A stretch of DNA of 64,000 nt, taken from Salinisphaera sp. Q1T1-3. GTDB taxonomy: Bacteria; Pseudomonadota; Gammaproteobacteria; Nevskiales; Salinisphaeraceae. The stretch spans positions 33,518-97,517 of the forward strand of contig NZ_QZWD01000014.1 in assembly GCF_003602005.1 (NCBI RefSeq), read 5' to 3'. Below the pieces are notes generated by a model. The model worked only from the letters and a program-made list of their open reading frames with translations. It did not search any database and was not told where the DNA came from. Below are positions 19,595 through 35,861 of this stretch, in pieces. Each line of letters opens with the position of its first letter. Position 1 is the first letter of the stretch. A program made the translations under genes and the position numbers.

Positions 19595-19753
19595 GATCAG
19601 CGATGACCGCGTGTTGTTGACCGGACGCACGCGATGCCGGCGCTTGATTGACACATGACGGTCCCCGACAGCTGGCCGCACCCATGTTGCACGGCGTTAC
19701 CCTTTACGACTATTGAATAATACACAAGATGCTGAGTCTCAATTCTTACACCC
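19595..19753 (-). promoter_or_regulatory. AT-rich ccmB-ccmC gap, possible internal promoter
   Basis: The only sizeable gap within the ccm genes. On the minus strand it contains an AT-rich block with TTGAGA, TGTGTATTATTCAATAG and a GTGTCAATCAAG stretch, standing out from the surrounding high-GC DNA. Spacing does not give a clean -35/-10 pair, so an internal promoter for ccmC-I is possible but not shown. Confidence 0.3.
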
Positions 19754-20422
19754 TCACTCCGACCCGATCCGCAGCGCCGCCGCGATCGCCCACGGCGCCA
19801 GCGTGATCGCCAGGACGGCCAGTGCAGCCAGCACATAGAGCGCCCCGGCATAGTTCAGCCCGACGATCGCCGCGCGCATGGCGCCGGCACCGAAGATCAG
19901 CACCGGCACATAAAGCGGAAACACGAGCAGGCTCAGCAACAATCCCGCCCGTGGCAGGCTCAGCGTCAGGGCCACACCGATCGCGCCGATCAACGCCAGC
20001 ACCGGCGTGCCCAGCGCCAGCGCCGCGATCATCGCGCCGAGCGCATGCACCGGCACGCCGAGCAGCAATACGAGAAGCGGTGCCGCCAGCACGTAGACGA
20101 AACCGCTGATCAACCAGTAGGCCACGACCTTGGCGAGCGCGATCAACGCCAGCGGTTCCGGCGAAACCAGATACTGCGTGAGCACGCCTTCGTCGTGATC
20201 GGCGCGAAACAATCGCTGCAACGACAGCAGGATCGACAACAGCACGCTCATCCAGATCAATGCCGGCGCCACGGCAACCAGAATGGTCTCGTCGGTGTTC
20301 GTGCCGAGTGGAAACAGGGCGACGACGAGCACGAAGAACAAGAGATGGTGCACGAGCGTGCCGCGCTGGCGCAGGCTGATCCGCAGATCGCGCGCGAGCA
20401 CGGCGCCGAATACCCCGCCCAT
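19754..20422 (-). CDS. ccmB: Haem exporter protein CcmB
   Basis: 222 residues from ATG at 20422 (MGGVFGAVLARDLRISLRQ). Six membrane segments; FRADHDEGVLTQYLVSP is the conserved CcmB cytoplasmic loop that contacts CcmA. Permease half of the CcmAB ABC transporter. Overlaps the ccmA stop by ATGA. Confidence 0.94.
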   Translation of the reverse strand: MGGVFGAVLARDLRISLRQRGTLVHHLLFFVLVVALFPLGTNTDETILVAVAPALIWMSVLLSILLSLQRLFRADHDEGVLTQYLVSPEPLALIALAKVVAYWLISGFVYVLAAPLLVLLLGVPVHALGAMIAALALGTPVLALIGAIGVALTLSLPRAGLLLSLLVFPLYVPVLIFGAGAMRAAIVGLNYAGALYVLAALAVLAITLAPWAIAAALRIGSE

Positions 20423-21048
20423 CAGAGAAGCGACACGCCGCGTGTCGTCGGCAGATCGAGCGGTTCGTGTGTCGTATACACGATCGCGCCGCCCTTCGCC
20501 GTATGGGCATCCATCCGACGCGCCAGGACGGCGCGTGTATCGGCATCCAGAGCCGCGGCCGGCTCGTCCAGCAACCAGACCGGTGCATCCGTCAGCCAGA
20601 GCCTCGCCAGTGAGATCCGGCGCTTCTGCCCGGATGACAGCCGTCCGCAGGGCCGGTGCGCCAAACGGTCGAGACCGAGCGTACTCAACACCTCGCGAAT
20701 GCGCTGGCTGACCGCTGCGCGACGCTGGCCGGCCACACGCAGCAGTGCGATGAGATTTTCCACCGGGTTGAGGACCGGCGACAGCGCGTTGTCGTAATCG
20801 ATGAAACAGACGGCATCGAACGGCACCTCCCCCGGCGCGTCCGAGCGCCACCGGATCTCGCCGTCCAGCGGCGGCAGCAGCCCGACGAGCGTGCGCAACA
20901 GGGTGGTCTTGCCGACGCCGTTATCGCCAAGCACGCGCACGATCTCGCCGGCGGCCAGATCCAGATTCAGACCCCGAAACAGGGCTCGTTCGCCCCGGCC
21001 ACAGGCCAGATTCCGGATCTGCAGCAACGCTGGATCGGCTGTCGTCAT
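20422..21048 (-). CDS. ccmA: Haem exporter ATP-binding protein CcmA
   Basis: 208 residues from ATG at 21048 (MTTADPALLQIRNL). Walker A is LGDNGVGKTTLLR; the ABC signature is LSSGQKRRISLARL and Walker B is VWLLDEP. ATP hydrolysis powers release of haem-loaded CcmE. Its start codon overlaps the stop of bchP (ATGA), so translation of ccmA is probably coupled to bacteriochlorophyll gene expression. Confidence 0.95.
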   Translation of the reverse strand: MTTADPALLQIRNLACGRGERALFRGLNLDLAAGEIVRVLGDNGVGKTTLLRTLVGLLPPLDGEIRWRSDAPGEVPFDAVCFIDYDNALSPVLNPVENLIALLRVAGQRRAAVSQRIREVLSTLGLDRLAHRPCGRLSSGQKRRISLARLWLTDAPVWLLDEPAAALDADTRAVLARRMDAHTAKGGAIVYTTHEPLDLPTTRGVSLL

Positions 21049-22235
21049 TTCTGGGAAACCACACCAAGAAGATGCCCCATGTCCTTGAAGAAGATGCGGA
21101 TATGGGCAAGTGGGCGCGCTCGCACAAGGCGTTTGTGCATATAGGCTTCCCAGGTTAGATGCTGGACATCCGGGTCCCGACAGATATTGACGAACCGCTC
21201 GCGTCGCTTGTCGCTGACATACCAGAAACGCTGCATCTGGCCGAGAATCCAGAACACACGGCCGTGCGCGCGCATGAAGCGCTTGCGGGCACGCGCCAGC
21301 GCGCGTGACCGCCCGCTTTCGCAATAGGCCATGGCCGCCTCGGCCGCCAGGCGACCGGACAGCATCGCGTAATAGATCCCCTCGCCCGAGGCCGGTGCCA
21401 CCCCTCCGGCGGCATCGCCGGCCAGCACCACGGCCCGGCCGTCGTCCCAGCGGCGCAGTGTTTTCAACGGAATCGGCGCGCCCTCGCGCCGGATGGTCCG
21501 ACCGTCGGCGAGTCCGGCCCGGGCGCGCAGATCGGCCACGGCCGAGCGCATGGAAAACCCCTTGACGGCCGTCCCCACGCCGACGCTGGTCTGGCCGCCG
21601 TGCGGAAATATCCAGCCATAGAAATCCGGCGAGACACGGCCCTGGTAATAGACATCACATCGCTGACCGTCGAAATCCGGATTCGCGGACGGCGCCGGAG
21701 ACTCGACGATTTCGTGATAGGCCGCTACGTAGGGGATATCGCGTGCTGCCGGAATCGCCTGGCGGGCAACCTCCGATCGTGCCCCATCCGCGCCGATGAC
21801 ACAGCGTGCGACGATCTCGTCGGCCAGGTCGCGATCGGCGCCCTCCAGGCTCAGCACAACCCGACCATCGTCTTGATAGGCCAGCCGCCGGAACCGTGCC
21901 GTACAGCGCGTGGCGCCCGCGCCGGCAGCCCGCTCACGCAGCCATTCATCGAAATGTTCGCGATCGACCATGCCGACATAGCCATCGATGGGCATGTCCA
22001 CGGCACGCCCGGCGGGCGAAATCATGCGGGCACAGTGCGCGCGCGCCGCCAGCAGGGATTCGGGCAGCTCGAATTCCGTCAGCGCCCGCGGCGGAATAGC
22101 GCCGCCGCACGGCTTGATCCGCCCGCCCCGATCGACAATGAGCACCGCATGACCGGCCCGGGCCGCATCCCAGGCGGCCATTGCCCCGGCCGGCCCGCCG
22201 CCGATGACGACGATATCGTAGGCTTGCGATGTCAT
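21045..22235 (-). CDS. bchP: Geranylgeranyl reductase
   Basis: 396 residues from ATG at 22235. FAD-binding Rossmann motif VVIGGGPAGAMAAWDAARAG, followed by KPCGGAIPPRAL and the GDAAGGVAPASGEGIYYAM motif of the geranylgeranyl reductase family. It reduces the geranylgeranyl tail of bacteriochlorophyll to phytyl. Overlaps the pucC-family gene upstream and ccmA downstream. Confidence 0.95.
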   Translation of the reverse strand: MTSQAYDIVVIGGGPAGAMAAWDAARAGHAVLIVDRGGRIKPCGGAIPPRALTEFELPESLLAARAHCARMISPAGRAVDMPIDGYVGMVDREHFDEWLRERAAGAGATRCTARFRRLAYQDDGRVVLSLEGADRDLADEIVARCVIGADGARSEVARQAIPAARDIPYVAAYHEIVESPAPSANPDFDGQRCDVYYQGRVSPDFYGWIFPHGGQTSVGVGTAVKGFSMRSAVADLRARAGLADGRTIRREGAPIPLKTLRRWDDGRAVVLAGDAAGGVAPASGEGIYYAMLSGRLAAEAAMAYCESGRSRALARARKRFMRAHGRVFWILGQMQRFWYVSDKRRERFVNICRDPDVQHLTWEAYMHKRLVRARPLAHIRIFFKDMGHLLGVVSQK

Positions 22236-23557
22236 GACGTCTCTCCTGCTGGCCGGGGCACGGCGGCGGACCTGGTCTCCGGCTTTATTCGTAGCATGAG
22301 CAGCGCAGCGGCGACGAAAAGCACGGCCTGGGCGATGAAGACGATGGCGTAGGCAGCATAGGGCCGCGCGACCAGATCGCCGAGCGTGTCGACACCGACC
22401 GTGCCGAGCAGCCCGCCCAGACCGAACGCCAATGCCTGGGCTGCCCCCCAGAGCCCGACCCGTGTGCCGGCACCGTCCGGCCCGCTCGAGCCGCCGGCCA
22501 GCCCCATCATCAGAGCGATGGCCGCGACCGCGAACCCGCCGTTGGCCATGCCGAGCACGAACACGGTCGGCCGCAGCGGCCACGGCGGCCCACTCCACGC
22601 CGCCATCGCCAGACCGACCAGCGCCAGTGCCGAGGCACCGCAGCCGGCCACAGCCCAGCCACGCAGCGTGCCCACGCGGGGCAGCCCGATTCCGCTGGCC
22701 AAGGCACCGACACTCAGCATGCCGAGCAGTACGCCGCCGTGCTGCAGACCGGTGAGCTGAGTGGTCTGGCCCGGTGACATGCCGAACGCCCGGCCGGCGA
22801 ACGGCTCGAGTATCAGATCCTGCATGCTGTAGGCCAGCATCGCCACGAACACGAAGACCGTGAACAGACGCGCCCGCGGATCGGCCCACGAGGCCGACAG
22901 CGCGCGACGGAAATCGCCCGGGACCGCGGGCTGTCGCGGCGCACCGACATCGGTTCGTGCCTCCACCCCGATCACCGCCAGACCACTCAACGCCCAGCAG
23001 ACGAGCGAGATCGCGGTGGCCACCAGAAACAGTCGCGGCATCGAGAACGGCTCGAGCAGTGCGCCCGCGACACCGGCCGTCACGATGATGCCGAGGATCA
23101 TCATCAGCCAGACCACCGCAGCAGCGGCCCCGCGGCGTGCCGGAGCGACCTTGCGTGCCAACAGCGCCAACAGCGAGGTGCCGGCCGCACCGACCCCGCC
23201 ACCGATCGCTACAAAGGCGATCACAGCCAGGGCGATACCGACCGCGACATGATGGGCCATCAGCCACGTGGCGCCCGCAGCGGCGATCGCGCCGAGCGCC
23301 AGCACGGCCATGCCGCCGACGATCCAGCGACTTCGACGCGGGGCACGATCCGATCCGTAGCCGAAGCGCGGCCGAGCGATCTGGACACCATAATGCAGCG
23401 CAACCAGTGCACCCGGCAGCACGGCCGGCAGTGCCAGCTCGACCACCATGACGCGATTGAGGGTGGCCGTGGTCAGCACGACGATCGCGCCCAACGCGCT
23501 CTGCACCAGACCGAGCCGCACGATTGCCGGCCAGCCCAGACCGGCCTCGGCGTTCAA
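22232..23557 (-). CDS. PucC/LhaA-family MFS protein (orf428/bch2 type)
   Basis: 441 residues, about 12 membrane segments. The start contains LGLVQSALGAIVVLTTATLNRVMVVEL, the N-terminal signature of the BCD/PucC family; RFGYGSD follows in the first cytoplasmic loop. Its position between bchG and bchP matches orf428 (bch2) of Rhodobacter, whose homologues work in delivery of bacteriochlorophyll to light-harvesting complexes. It is a paralogue of lhaA at 33578. ATGA-type overlaps at both ends. Confidence 0.88.
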   Translation of the reverse strand: MNAEAGLGWPAIVRLGLVQSALGAIVVLTTATLNRVMVVELALPAVLPGALVALHYGVQIARPRFGYGSDRAPRRSRWIVGGMAVLALGAIAAAGATWLMAHHVAVGIALAVIAFVAIGGGVGAAGTSLLALLARKVAPARRGAAAAVVWLMMILGIIVTAGVAGALLEPFSMPRLFLVATAISLVCWALSGLAVIGVEARTDVGAPRQPAVPGDFRRALSASWADPRARLFTVFVFVAMLAYSMQDLILEPFAGRAFGMSPGQTTQLTGLQHGGVLLGMLSVGALASGIGLPRVGTLRGWAVAGCGASALALVGLAMAAWSGPPWPLRPTVFVLGMANGGFAVAAIALMMGLAGGSSGPDGAGTRVGLWGAAQALAFGLGGLLGTVGVDTLGDLVARPYAAYAIVFIAQAVLFVAAALLMLRIKPETRSAAVPRPAGETS

Positions 23558-24426
23558 GACAGACCTCGGATCGCGACGGCCGTGATCATCATGCCGATGA
23601 CATAGAGCGTGGTCCCCGTCGCGTTATACCAGGGCGCACGTGCCACCGGGTCGGCCATGAAACGTCGCATGAGCCCCCCCTGGGCGATGAGCAATGACGT
23701 GATCGCGGCCGCATAACCGGGCAGCTGCCAGGCCAGAAGCAGCCCGATCACCACAAGCTGGGCGCCGGCCATGACCAGACAGGCCAGCCTGGCGGCCCGC
23801 CGGATGCCGTAGCGAGCCGGGAGCGAGGCCACGCCCATCTCGCGATCTCCGGCCACGGCCTTGAAATCGTTGAGCGTCATGATGCCGTGCGCGCCGATGC
23901 TGTAACACAGGGCCATCCACAGCACGGCCGAGCCGGGAAAACCGGCGCTCATCACGGCAGCCCCGGCAAACCAGGCCAGGCCCTCGTAGGACAGCGCGAC
24001 GGCAGCGTTGCCATACCAACCGTCGCGCTTGAGCCGCAGCGGCGGCGTACTGTAAGCCCACGACAGAAACAGGCCGACACAGGCCGTACCGAACACCCAC
24101 GGCCCGAGCGCGGCCGCCAGCAAGAGACTGGCCAGACTGAGCGCGATCGCCAGCAGGCAGGCGAGCCGCGGCGACAGTCGACCCGACGGAATGGGGCGTT
24201 CCGGCTGATTGATGGCATCGACGTGACGATCCTGCCAGTCGTTGATGACCTGGCTGCTGGCGCACAGCAACGGCCCCGCCAGTATCACGCCGGCCACGAG
24301 CGGCAGCGGATCGGCGATGACCGACATGCCGGAGGACACGACGCCACAGGCATAGGCCCACATCGGCGCGAACCACGTGATCGGCTTCATCAGCTCGATG
24401 ACGTCGGGGATACGGGGCGTGCTCAT
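23554..24426 (-). CDS. bchG: Bacteriochlorophyll synthase
   Basis: 290 residues, UbiA-type prenyltransferase with eight or nine membrane helices. The polyprenyl-diphosphate motif INDWQDRHVDAINQPERPIP (Asp-rich) and GVASLPARYG are conserved. It esterifies bacteriochlorophyllide a with geranylgeranyl diphosphate. First gene of the minus-strand unit bchG-pucC-bchP-ccm, divergent from bchF across a 472-bp spacer. Confidence 0.95.
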   Translation of the reverse strand: MSTPRIPDVIELMKPITWFAPMWAYACGVVSSGMSVIADPLPLVAGVILAGPLLCASSQVINDWQDRHVDAINQPERPIPSGRLSPRLACLLAIALSLASLLLAAALGPWVFGTACVGLFLSWAYSTPPLRLKRDGWYGNAAVALSYEGLAWFAGAAVMSAGFPGSAVLWMALCYSIGAHGIMTLNDFKAVAGDREMGVASLPARYGIRRAARLACLVMAGAQLVVIGLLLAWQLPGYAAAITSLLIAQGGLMRRFMADPVARAPWYNATGTTLYVIGMMITAVAIRGLS

Positions 24427-24681
24427 CGCGGCAAGTTATGCAGCGCTTCGAGCGGGGTCAACCAGCATGAGCCGTCCCGGCAGCCGGCGTCACCGATCGA
24501 CGGCTTGCCCGCGTGACCAACGACTCGATGGATGACCGGCCCCGCACGTTTTTCACTTGTCGCCGGCGCCACTCTTGCGGCAGCGCACCGCCCGTCGTGC
24601 CGGGCTCGACGGCCGTATCGCCCTGTCGTAGGAGTAAAAAAACGGCGCGATGAGCGCATCCATGAACGATGAGCCTCGTAG

Positions 24682-26690
<2,009 letters not shown>

Positions 26691-26691
<1 letters not shown>

Positions 26692-28243
26692 TGCAACTCT
26701 CGCTCTGGACTTATGAAGGCCCGCCGCATGTGGGCGCCATGCGTATCGCCACATCCATGCGCGACGTGCATCTGGTGCTGCACGCCCCGCAGGGCGATAC
26801 CTACGCCGATCTGTTGTTCACGATGATCGAGCGTCGGGATCATCGTCCGCCGGTGACCTACACCACCTTCAAGGAACGCGATCTCGGCGGCGACACCGCC
26901 AATCTGGTCACGCGTGCCCTGGCCGATGCCGCCGAACGCTTCAAGCCGCAGGTGTTGCTGGCCGGTGAATCCTGTACCGCCGAGCTGATCCAGGACCAGC
27001 CGGGCGCACTGGCTTCCGGCATGGATCTGCCCTGCCCGGTGGTACCGCTCGAACTGCCCGCCTATTCGAAGAAAGAGAACTGGGGGGCGGCCGAAACGTT
27101 CTACAAGATGGTACGCGGGCTGCTGACGCCGCACGCACCGGCACCGGGCACCCAGGCCAGCCCCATGCCGGATACGCGTCGCCCGCGGGCGAACGTACTC
27201 GGGCCCTCGGCGCTCGGGTTCCGTTGCCGGGACGACATCACCGAGATCGCGCGGCTGCTGTCGCTGATCGGCGTAGATGTCAATCTCGTCGCCCCCGAAG
27301 GCGCTTCGCCGGCCGAGCTGCTGCGCATTCCCGAGGCCGATTTCAATATCTGCCTGTACCCGGAAGTCGCCAAGACCACGTGTCGCTGGCTCGAACGAAC
27401 GTTCAAGCAGCCGACGGTCCATACGGTGCCGATCGGCATCGGCGCCATACGCGACTTCGCACGCGAGATCGGCGAGCTTACCGGTCTGGACGTCAGTCAC
27501 GTCGTCGACCAGACCCATTCCCGTCTGCCCTGGTATTCGCGTTCGGTCGATTCGACCTATCTGACCGGCAAGCGGGTCTTCGTCTTCGGCGATGCCACCC
27601 ACGCCATTGCTGCCGCGCGCATCGCGGTCGACGAACTCGGTTTCGAGCTGGTCGGCCTGGGCACCTACAGCCGCGAACTCGCACGCGATGTGCGCGCTGC
27701 CGCCAAACAGTACGATCTGGATGCGCTGATCACCGACGACTATCTCGACGTCGAGCGCATGATCGAGGAACTGGCTCCGGAACTGGTTCTCGGCACCCAG
27801 ATGGAGCGACACATCGCCAAGCGTCGCGGCATCGGTTGCGCGGTGATCTCCGCGCCTTTCCATGTCCAGGATTGTCCGGCCCGGTATTCGCCACAGGTCG
27901 GTTTCGAGGGCGCGAACGTCATCTTCGATACCTGGGTGCACCCGCTGGTGATGGGCCTCGAGGAACACCTGCTCGGCATGTTCCGCGACGACTTCGAGTT
28001 CCACGACGATGCCACGGCATCGCATCTGGCCGCCGAGGGCGAAACCCGGACCGATGCCGCCACGACGCAACACGCTGCCAACGACGCGCCGCCCTGGCAC
28101 GCCGATGCCGAAGCCGAACTCAAGAAGATCCCCTTCTTCGTTCGTGGCAAGGCACGTCGCAACACAGAAGCGTATGCTCGAGATCTGGCGTTGAGCGAAA
28201 TCACGCTCGATACGCTCTACGAGGCCAAGGCCCACTTCAGCCG

Positions 28244-28247
<4 letters not shown>
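26691..28247 (+). CDS. bchB: Light-independent protochlorophyllide reductase subunit B
   Basis: 518 residues from the ATG at 26691 ([20 protein letters not shown]). Conserved substrate/cluster residues are visible in [17 protein letters not shown]; the C-terminal light-independent-POR helix region is [18 protein letters not shown]. Partner of BchN. Overlaps bchN by 1 nt and bchH by 4 nt. Confidence 0.97.
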
Positions 28248-32865
<4,618 letters not shown>

Positions 32866-32867
32866 GC

Positions 32868-33581
32868 GTGGTCGAGGATCAGGCGCGCATGGAAAGCTAC
32901 AGGGCCACTCGGAGCCAGATCGAAGACTACTTCGATCGCACCGCTGTCGATGCCTGGTCGAAGCTGACCTCCGATGCGCCGGTCTCGCGCATCCGTGCGA
33001 CCGTGCGCGCCGGACGCGAGGCCATGCGGGATACGCTGCTCGGCTGGCTGCCCGCCGATCTGACCGGCGCCCGCATCCTCGACGCCGGTTGCGGGACCGG
33101 CATGCTGGCCACCGAAGCCGCCCGGCGCGGTGGCGATGTGGTGGCGGTGGATCTGTCCCCCAACCTGATCCGACTCGCCCGTGAGCGCGTGCCGCAGCGC
33201 TTCGAGTCCGGCCGCGTCGTCTTTCAGGAAGGCGATATGCTCGACCCGGCGCTCGGCGATTTCGATTATGTCGTCGCCATGGATTCGGTGATCCATTACA
33301 ACGCACCGGACATGCACGAAATGATCGTCGCCATGACGGCTCGCGCGCGACACGGTGTACTGGTCACCTTCGCGCCGCGAACGATGCTGCTCAGCCTGAT
33401 GCATGCCACCGGGCGCCTGTTCCCGCGCAGCGATCGGGCCCCGCAGATCAAACCGGTCGGCGACCGTCGCCTGCGGCGCATGGTGGCCGCCGATGACCGC
33501 CTGGCCGCGTGGCAGACCGGTCGCAGCGCCCGCATCGCACGGGGGTTCTATATCTCCCAGGCGCTGGAGCTGTCGCGATGA
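32868..33581 (+). CDS. bchM: Mg-protoporphyrin IX methyltransferase
   Basis: 237 residues from a GTG two bases after bchL; an ATG at 32889 is a possible shorter start. S-adenosylmethionine motif ILDAGCGTGMLATEAARRG and the C-terminal IARGFYISQALEL are characteristic. Methylates Mg-protoporphyrin IX, giving the substrate of the cyclase AcsF encoded downstream. ATGA overlap with lhaA. Confidence 0.94.
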   Translation: MVEDQARMESYRATRSQIEDYFDRTAVDAWSKLTSDAPVSRIRATVRAGREAMRDTLLGWLPADLTGARILDAGCGTGMLATEAARRGGDVVAVDLSPNLIRLARERVPQRFESGRVVFQEGDMLDPALGDFDYVVAMDSVIHYNAPDMHEMIVAMTARARHGVLVTFAPRTMLLSLMHATGRLFPRSDRAPQIKPVGDRRLRRMVAADDRLAAWQTGRSARIARGFYISQALELSR

Positions 33582-35005
33582 AGAAACGGGCGAGCAGTCT
33601 GTCGGAGGCAATCAACGCGATCGGACCGCGTTATCTGCCCTTCGCCGATGCCGCCACGAGCCATCTGCCGCTCGCCCGTATCATGCGACTGTCGTTGTTC
33701 CAGATCACGGTCGGCATGGCCATCGTGCTGCTCAACGGTACCCTCAACCGCGTGATGATCGTCGAGCTCGGCGTGCCGGCCTGGCTGGTCTCGGTCATGG
33801 TCGCCCTGCCGCTGGTCTTTGCTCCGGTGCGTGCGTTCATCGGTTTCCGTTCCGACCATCATCGCTCGGCGCTCGGCTGGAAGCGCGTGCCCTACATCTG
33901 GTTCGGCACGCTCGCCCAGTTCGGCGGGCTGGCCATCATGCCGTTCGCGCTCATCGTCCTGTCGGGCGATTCCAATGCACCGGGCTGGATGGGCCCCGCA
34001 GCGGCCGCGCTGGCTTTTCTGATCACCGGCGCCGGCCTGCACACCGTTCAGACCGCCGGGCTGGCCCTGGCCACGGACCTGGCCCCACCCAAGGCCAGAC
34101 CGCGCGTCGTTGCCCTGCTCTACGTCATGCTGCTCGTCGGCATGCTCTTCGCGGCACTCGCCTTCGGCTGGTTGCTCGCCGATTTTTCCGAACTGCGTCT
34201 GATCCGCGTCGTACAGGGCGCCGGTCTGCTGACGATGGTGCTCAATCTGGCTGCGCTTTGGAAACAGGAACCGCGTCGACCGGGCCGCACGATCGAGGCC
34301 CGGCCCGCGTTTCGCGAAACCTGGCGCGCTTTTCTGGCCCAGGGCGGCACGCGACGCTTCATGCTGGCGGTCGGCCTCGGCACCGCCGGCTTTTCGATGC
34401 AGGATATTCTGCTTGAACCGTACGGCGGCCAGATTCTCGGGCTGTCGGTCAGCGCCACGACCGAGCTGACCGCCCTGCTCGCGGCCGGCACGCTGGTGGC
34501 GTTCGCCATCGCCGCGCGCGCACTCAATCGTGGCGTGAATCCGCATCGCCTGGCCGCGATCGGCGCGCTGATCGGCATCGTGGCGTTCACGATCGTGATA
34601 TTCGCCGCGCCCCTGGCCTCCGGTCTGGTCTTTCGGATCGGCACGACCGGTATCGGTTTCGGCGGCGGCCTGTTTGCCGTCGGCACGCTGATCGCGGCGA
34701 TGACGCTGACCCGGGCCGATGCCAATGGCCTGGCGCTCGGCGCCTGGGGCGCAGTTCAGGCCACTGCCGCCGGCGCCGGTCTGGCGCTTGGCGGCGTCCT
34801 GCGCGATACACTGTCCGAACTGGCCCGCCACGGTGCGCTCGGTGCTGCGTTGAATGGCCCGGCCACCGGTTACGGGCTCGTCTACTGCCTCGAAATCGTC
34901 CTGCTGTTCGTCACGCTTGCCGTGATCGGGCCGCTGGCGCGTTACCGGACCGATCCCGGACCGGTGGATACCAAGTCATTCGGCATCGCCGAATTCCCGG
35001 GCTAA
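33578..35005 (+). CDS. lhaA: LH1/reaction-centre assembly protein LhaA
   Basis: 475 residues, 12 membrane segments, BCD/PucC family. Characteristic stretches: GMAIVLLNGTLNRVMIVELG, FRSDHHRSALGWKRVPYIW and GFSMQDILLEPYGGQILGLS. Located between bchM and puhA as in other purple bacteria, where LhaA is needed for LH1 assembly. Confidence 0.94.
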   Translation: MKKRASSLSEAINAIGPRYLPFADAATSHLPLARIMRLSLFQITVGMAIVLLNGTLNRVMIVELGVPAWLVSVMVALPLVFAPVRAFIGFRSDHHRSALGWKRVPYIWFGTLAQFGGLAIMPFALIVLSGDSNAPGWMGPAAAALAFLITGAGLHTVQTAGLALATDLAPPKARPRVVALLYVMLLVGMLFAALAFGWLLADFSELRLIRVVQGAGLLTMVLNLAALWKQEPRRPGRTIEARPAFRETWRAFLAQGGTRRFMLAVGLGTAGFSMQDILLEPYGGQILGLSVSATTELTALLAAGTLVAFAIAARALNRGVNPHRLAAIGALIGIVAFTIVIFAAPLASGLVFRIGTTGIGFGGGLFAVGTLIAAMTLTRADANGLALGAWGAVQATAAGAGLALGGVLRDTLSELARHGALGAALNGPATGYGLVYCLEIVLLFVTLAVIGPLARYRTDPGPVDTKSFGIAEFPG

Positions 35006-35024
35006 TCACAGTGAGGTGACCGCC

Positions 35025-35861
35025 ATGCCCACCGGATACATCACCAGCCACATGGATGTCGCCCAGATGGTGCTCTATGCGTTCTGGATATTCTTCGCCG
35101 GCCTGATCATCCACCTGCGTCGCGAGGACAAGCGCGAAGGATATCCGCTGGAATCCGATCGCAGCCGGCGGGCACCGCGAACGCCGGTAGTCGGCTTTCC
35201 GGCGCCGCCGCCGCCCAAGCGCTGGGCGATGCCGCACGGCGAGGCCGATCTGATCGCGCCACGGGAGCCGGTCGTACAGCCCGAGATTCGCGGTGTGATC
35301 GATGCCGATCGGCCACTGTTCGGCTTCCCGCTCGAACCGACCGGCAATCCGCTACGCGACGCGGTGGGCCCGGCCAGCTACGCCATGCGGCGCGACGTGC
35401 CGGATCTGACCGTCCACGGCGACCCGAAAATCGGGCCGATGCGCGTGCTTGGTGGCTATCGGATCATCGCCGGCGATGCCGATCCGTGTGGTATGCCGGT
35501 GGTGGCCGCCGACGGCCGTATCGCCGGCACGGTCTACGATGTCTGGGTCGATCGCGCCGAGCCACGCATCCTGTATTTCGAAATCACGCTGGACGACGCC
35601 ATTCTCGACGAGAACGAACACAACACGGCTGGCGCCGTTCCGGCCGAGCCGCGTCGCGTCCTGCTGCCAACCGGTTTCGCGCGCGTGCAGGTGCGTCATC
35701 ACCGGATCAAGGTAAGCTCGATACGGGCCGCGGATTTTGCCTTCGTACCCGGCCATGCGCGCATGGACGTCGTCACACGCCGCGAAGAGGATGCCATCAC
35801 CGGCTATTTCGGGGGCGGCCATCTGTTCACTCATCCGCGGGGTCGGGAAGCGCTTCTGTGA
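35025..35861 (+). CDS. puhA: Reaction centre H subunit
   Basis: 278 residues from ATG at 35025, preceded by GAGGTGA. Single N-terminal helix (MVLYAFWIFFAGLIIHLRRED) followed by REGYPLE and the cytoplasmic PRC-barrel domain (FEITLDDAILD, LLPTGFARV). It caps the reaction centre and helps proton transfer to QB. Its stop overlaps the GTG start of puhB. Confidence 0.96.
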   Translation: MPTGYITSHMDVAQMVLYAFWIFFAGLIIHLRREDKREGYPLESDRSRRAPRTPVVGFPAPPPPKRWAMPHGEADLIAPREPVVQPEIRGVIDADRPLFGFPLEPTGNPLRDAVGPASYAMRRDVPDLTVHGDPKIGPMRVLGGYRIIAGDADPCGMPVVAADGRIAGTVYDVWVDRAEPRILYFEITLDDAILDENEHNTAGAVPAEPRRVLLPTGFARVQVRHHRIKVSSIRAADFAFVPGHARMDVVTRREEDAITGYFGGGHLFTHPRGREALL

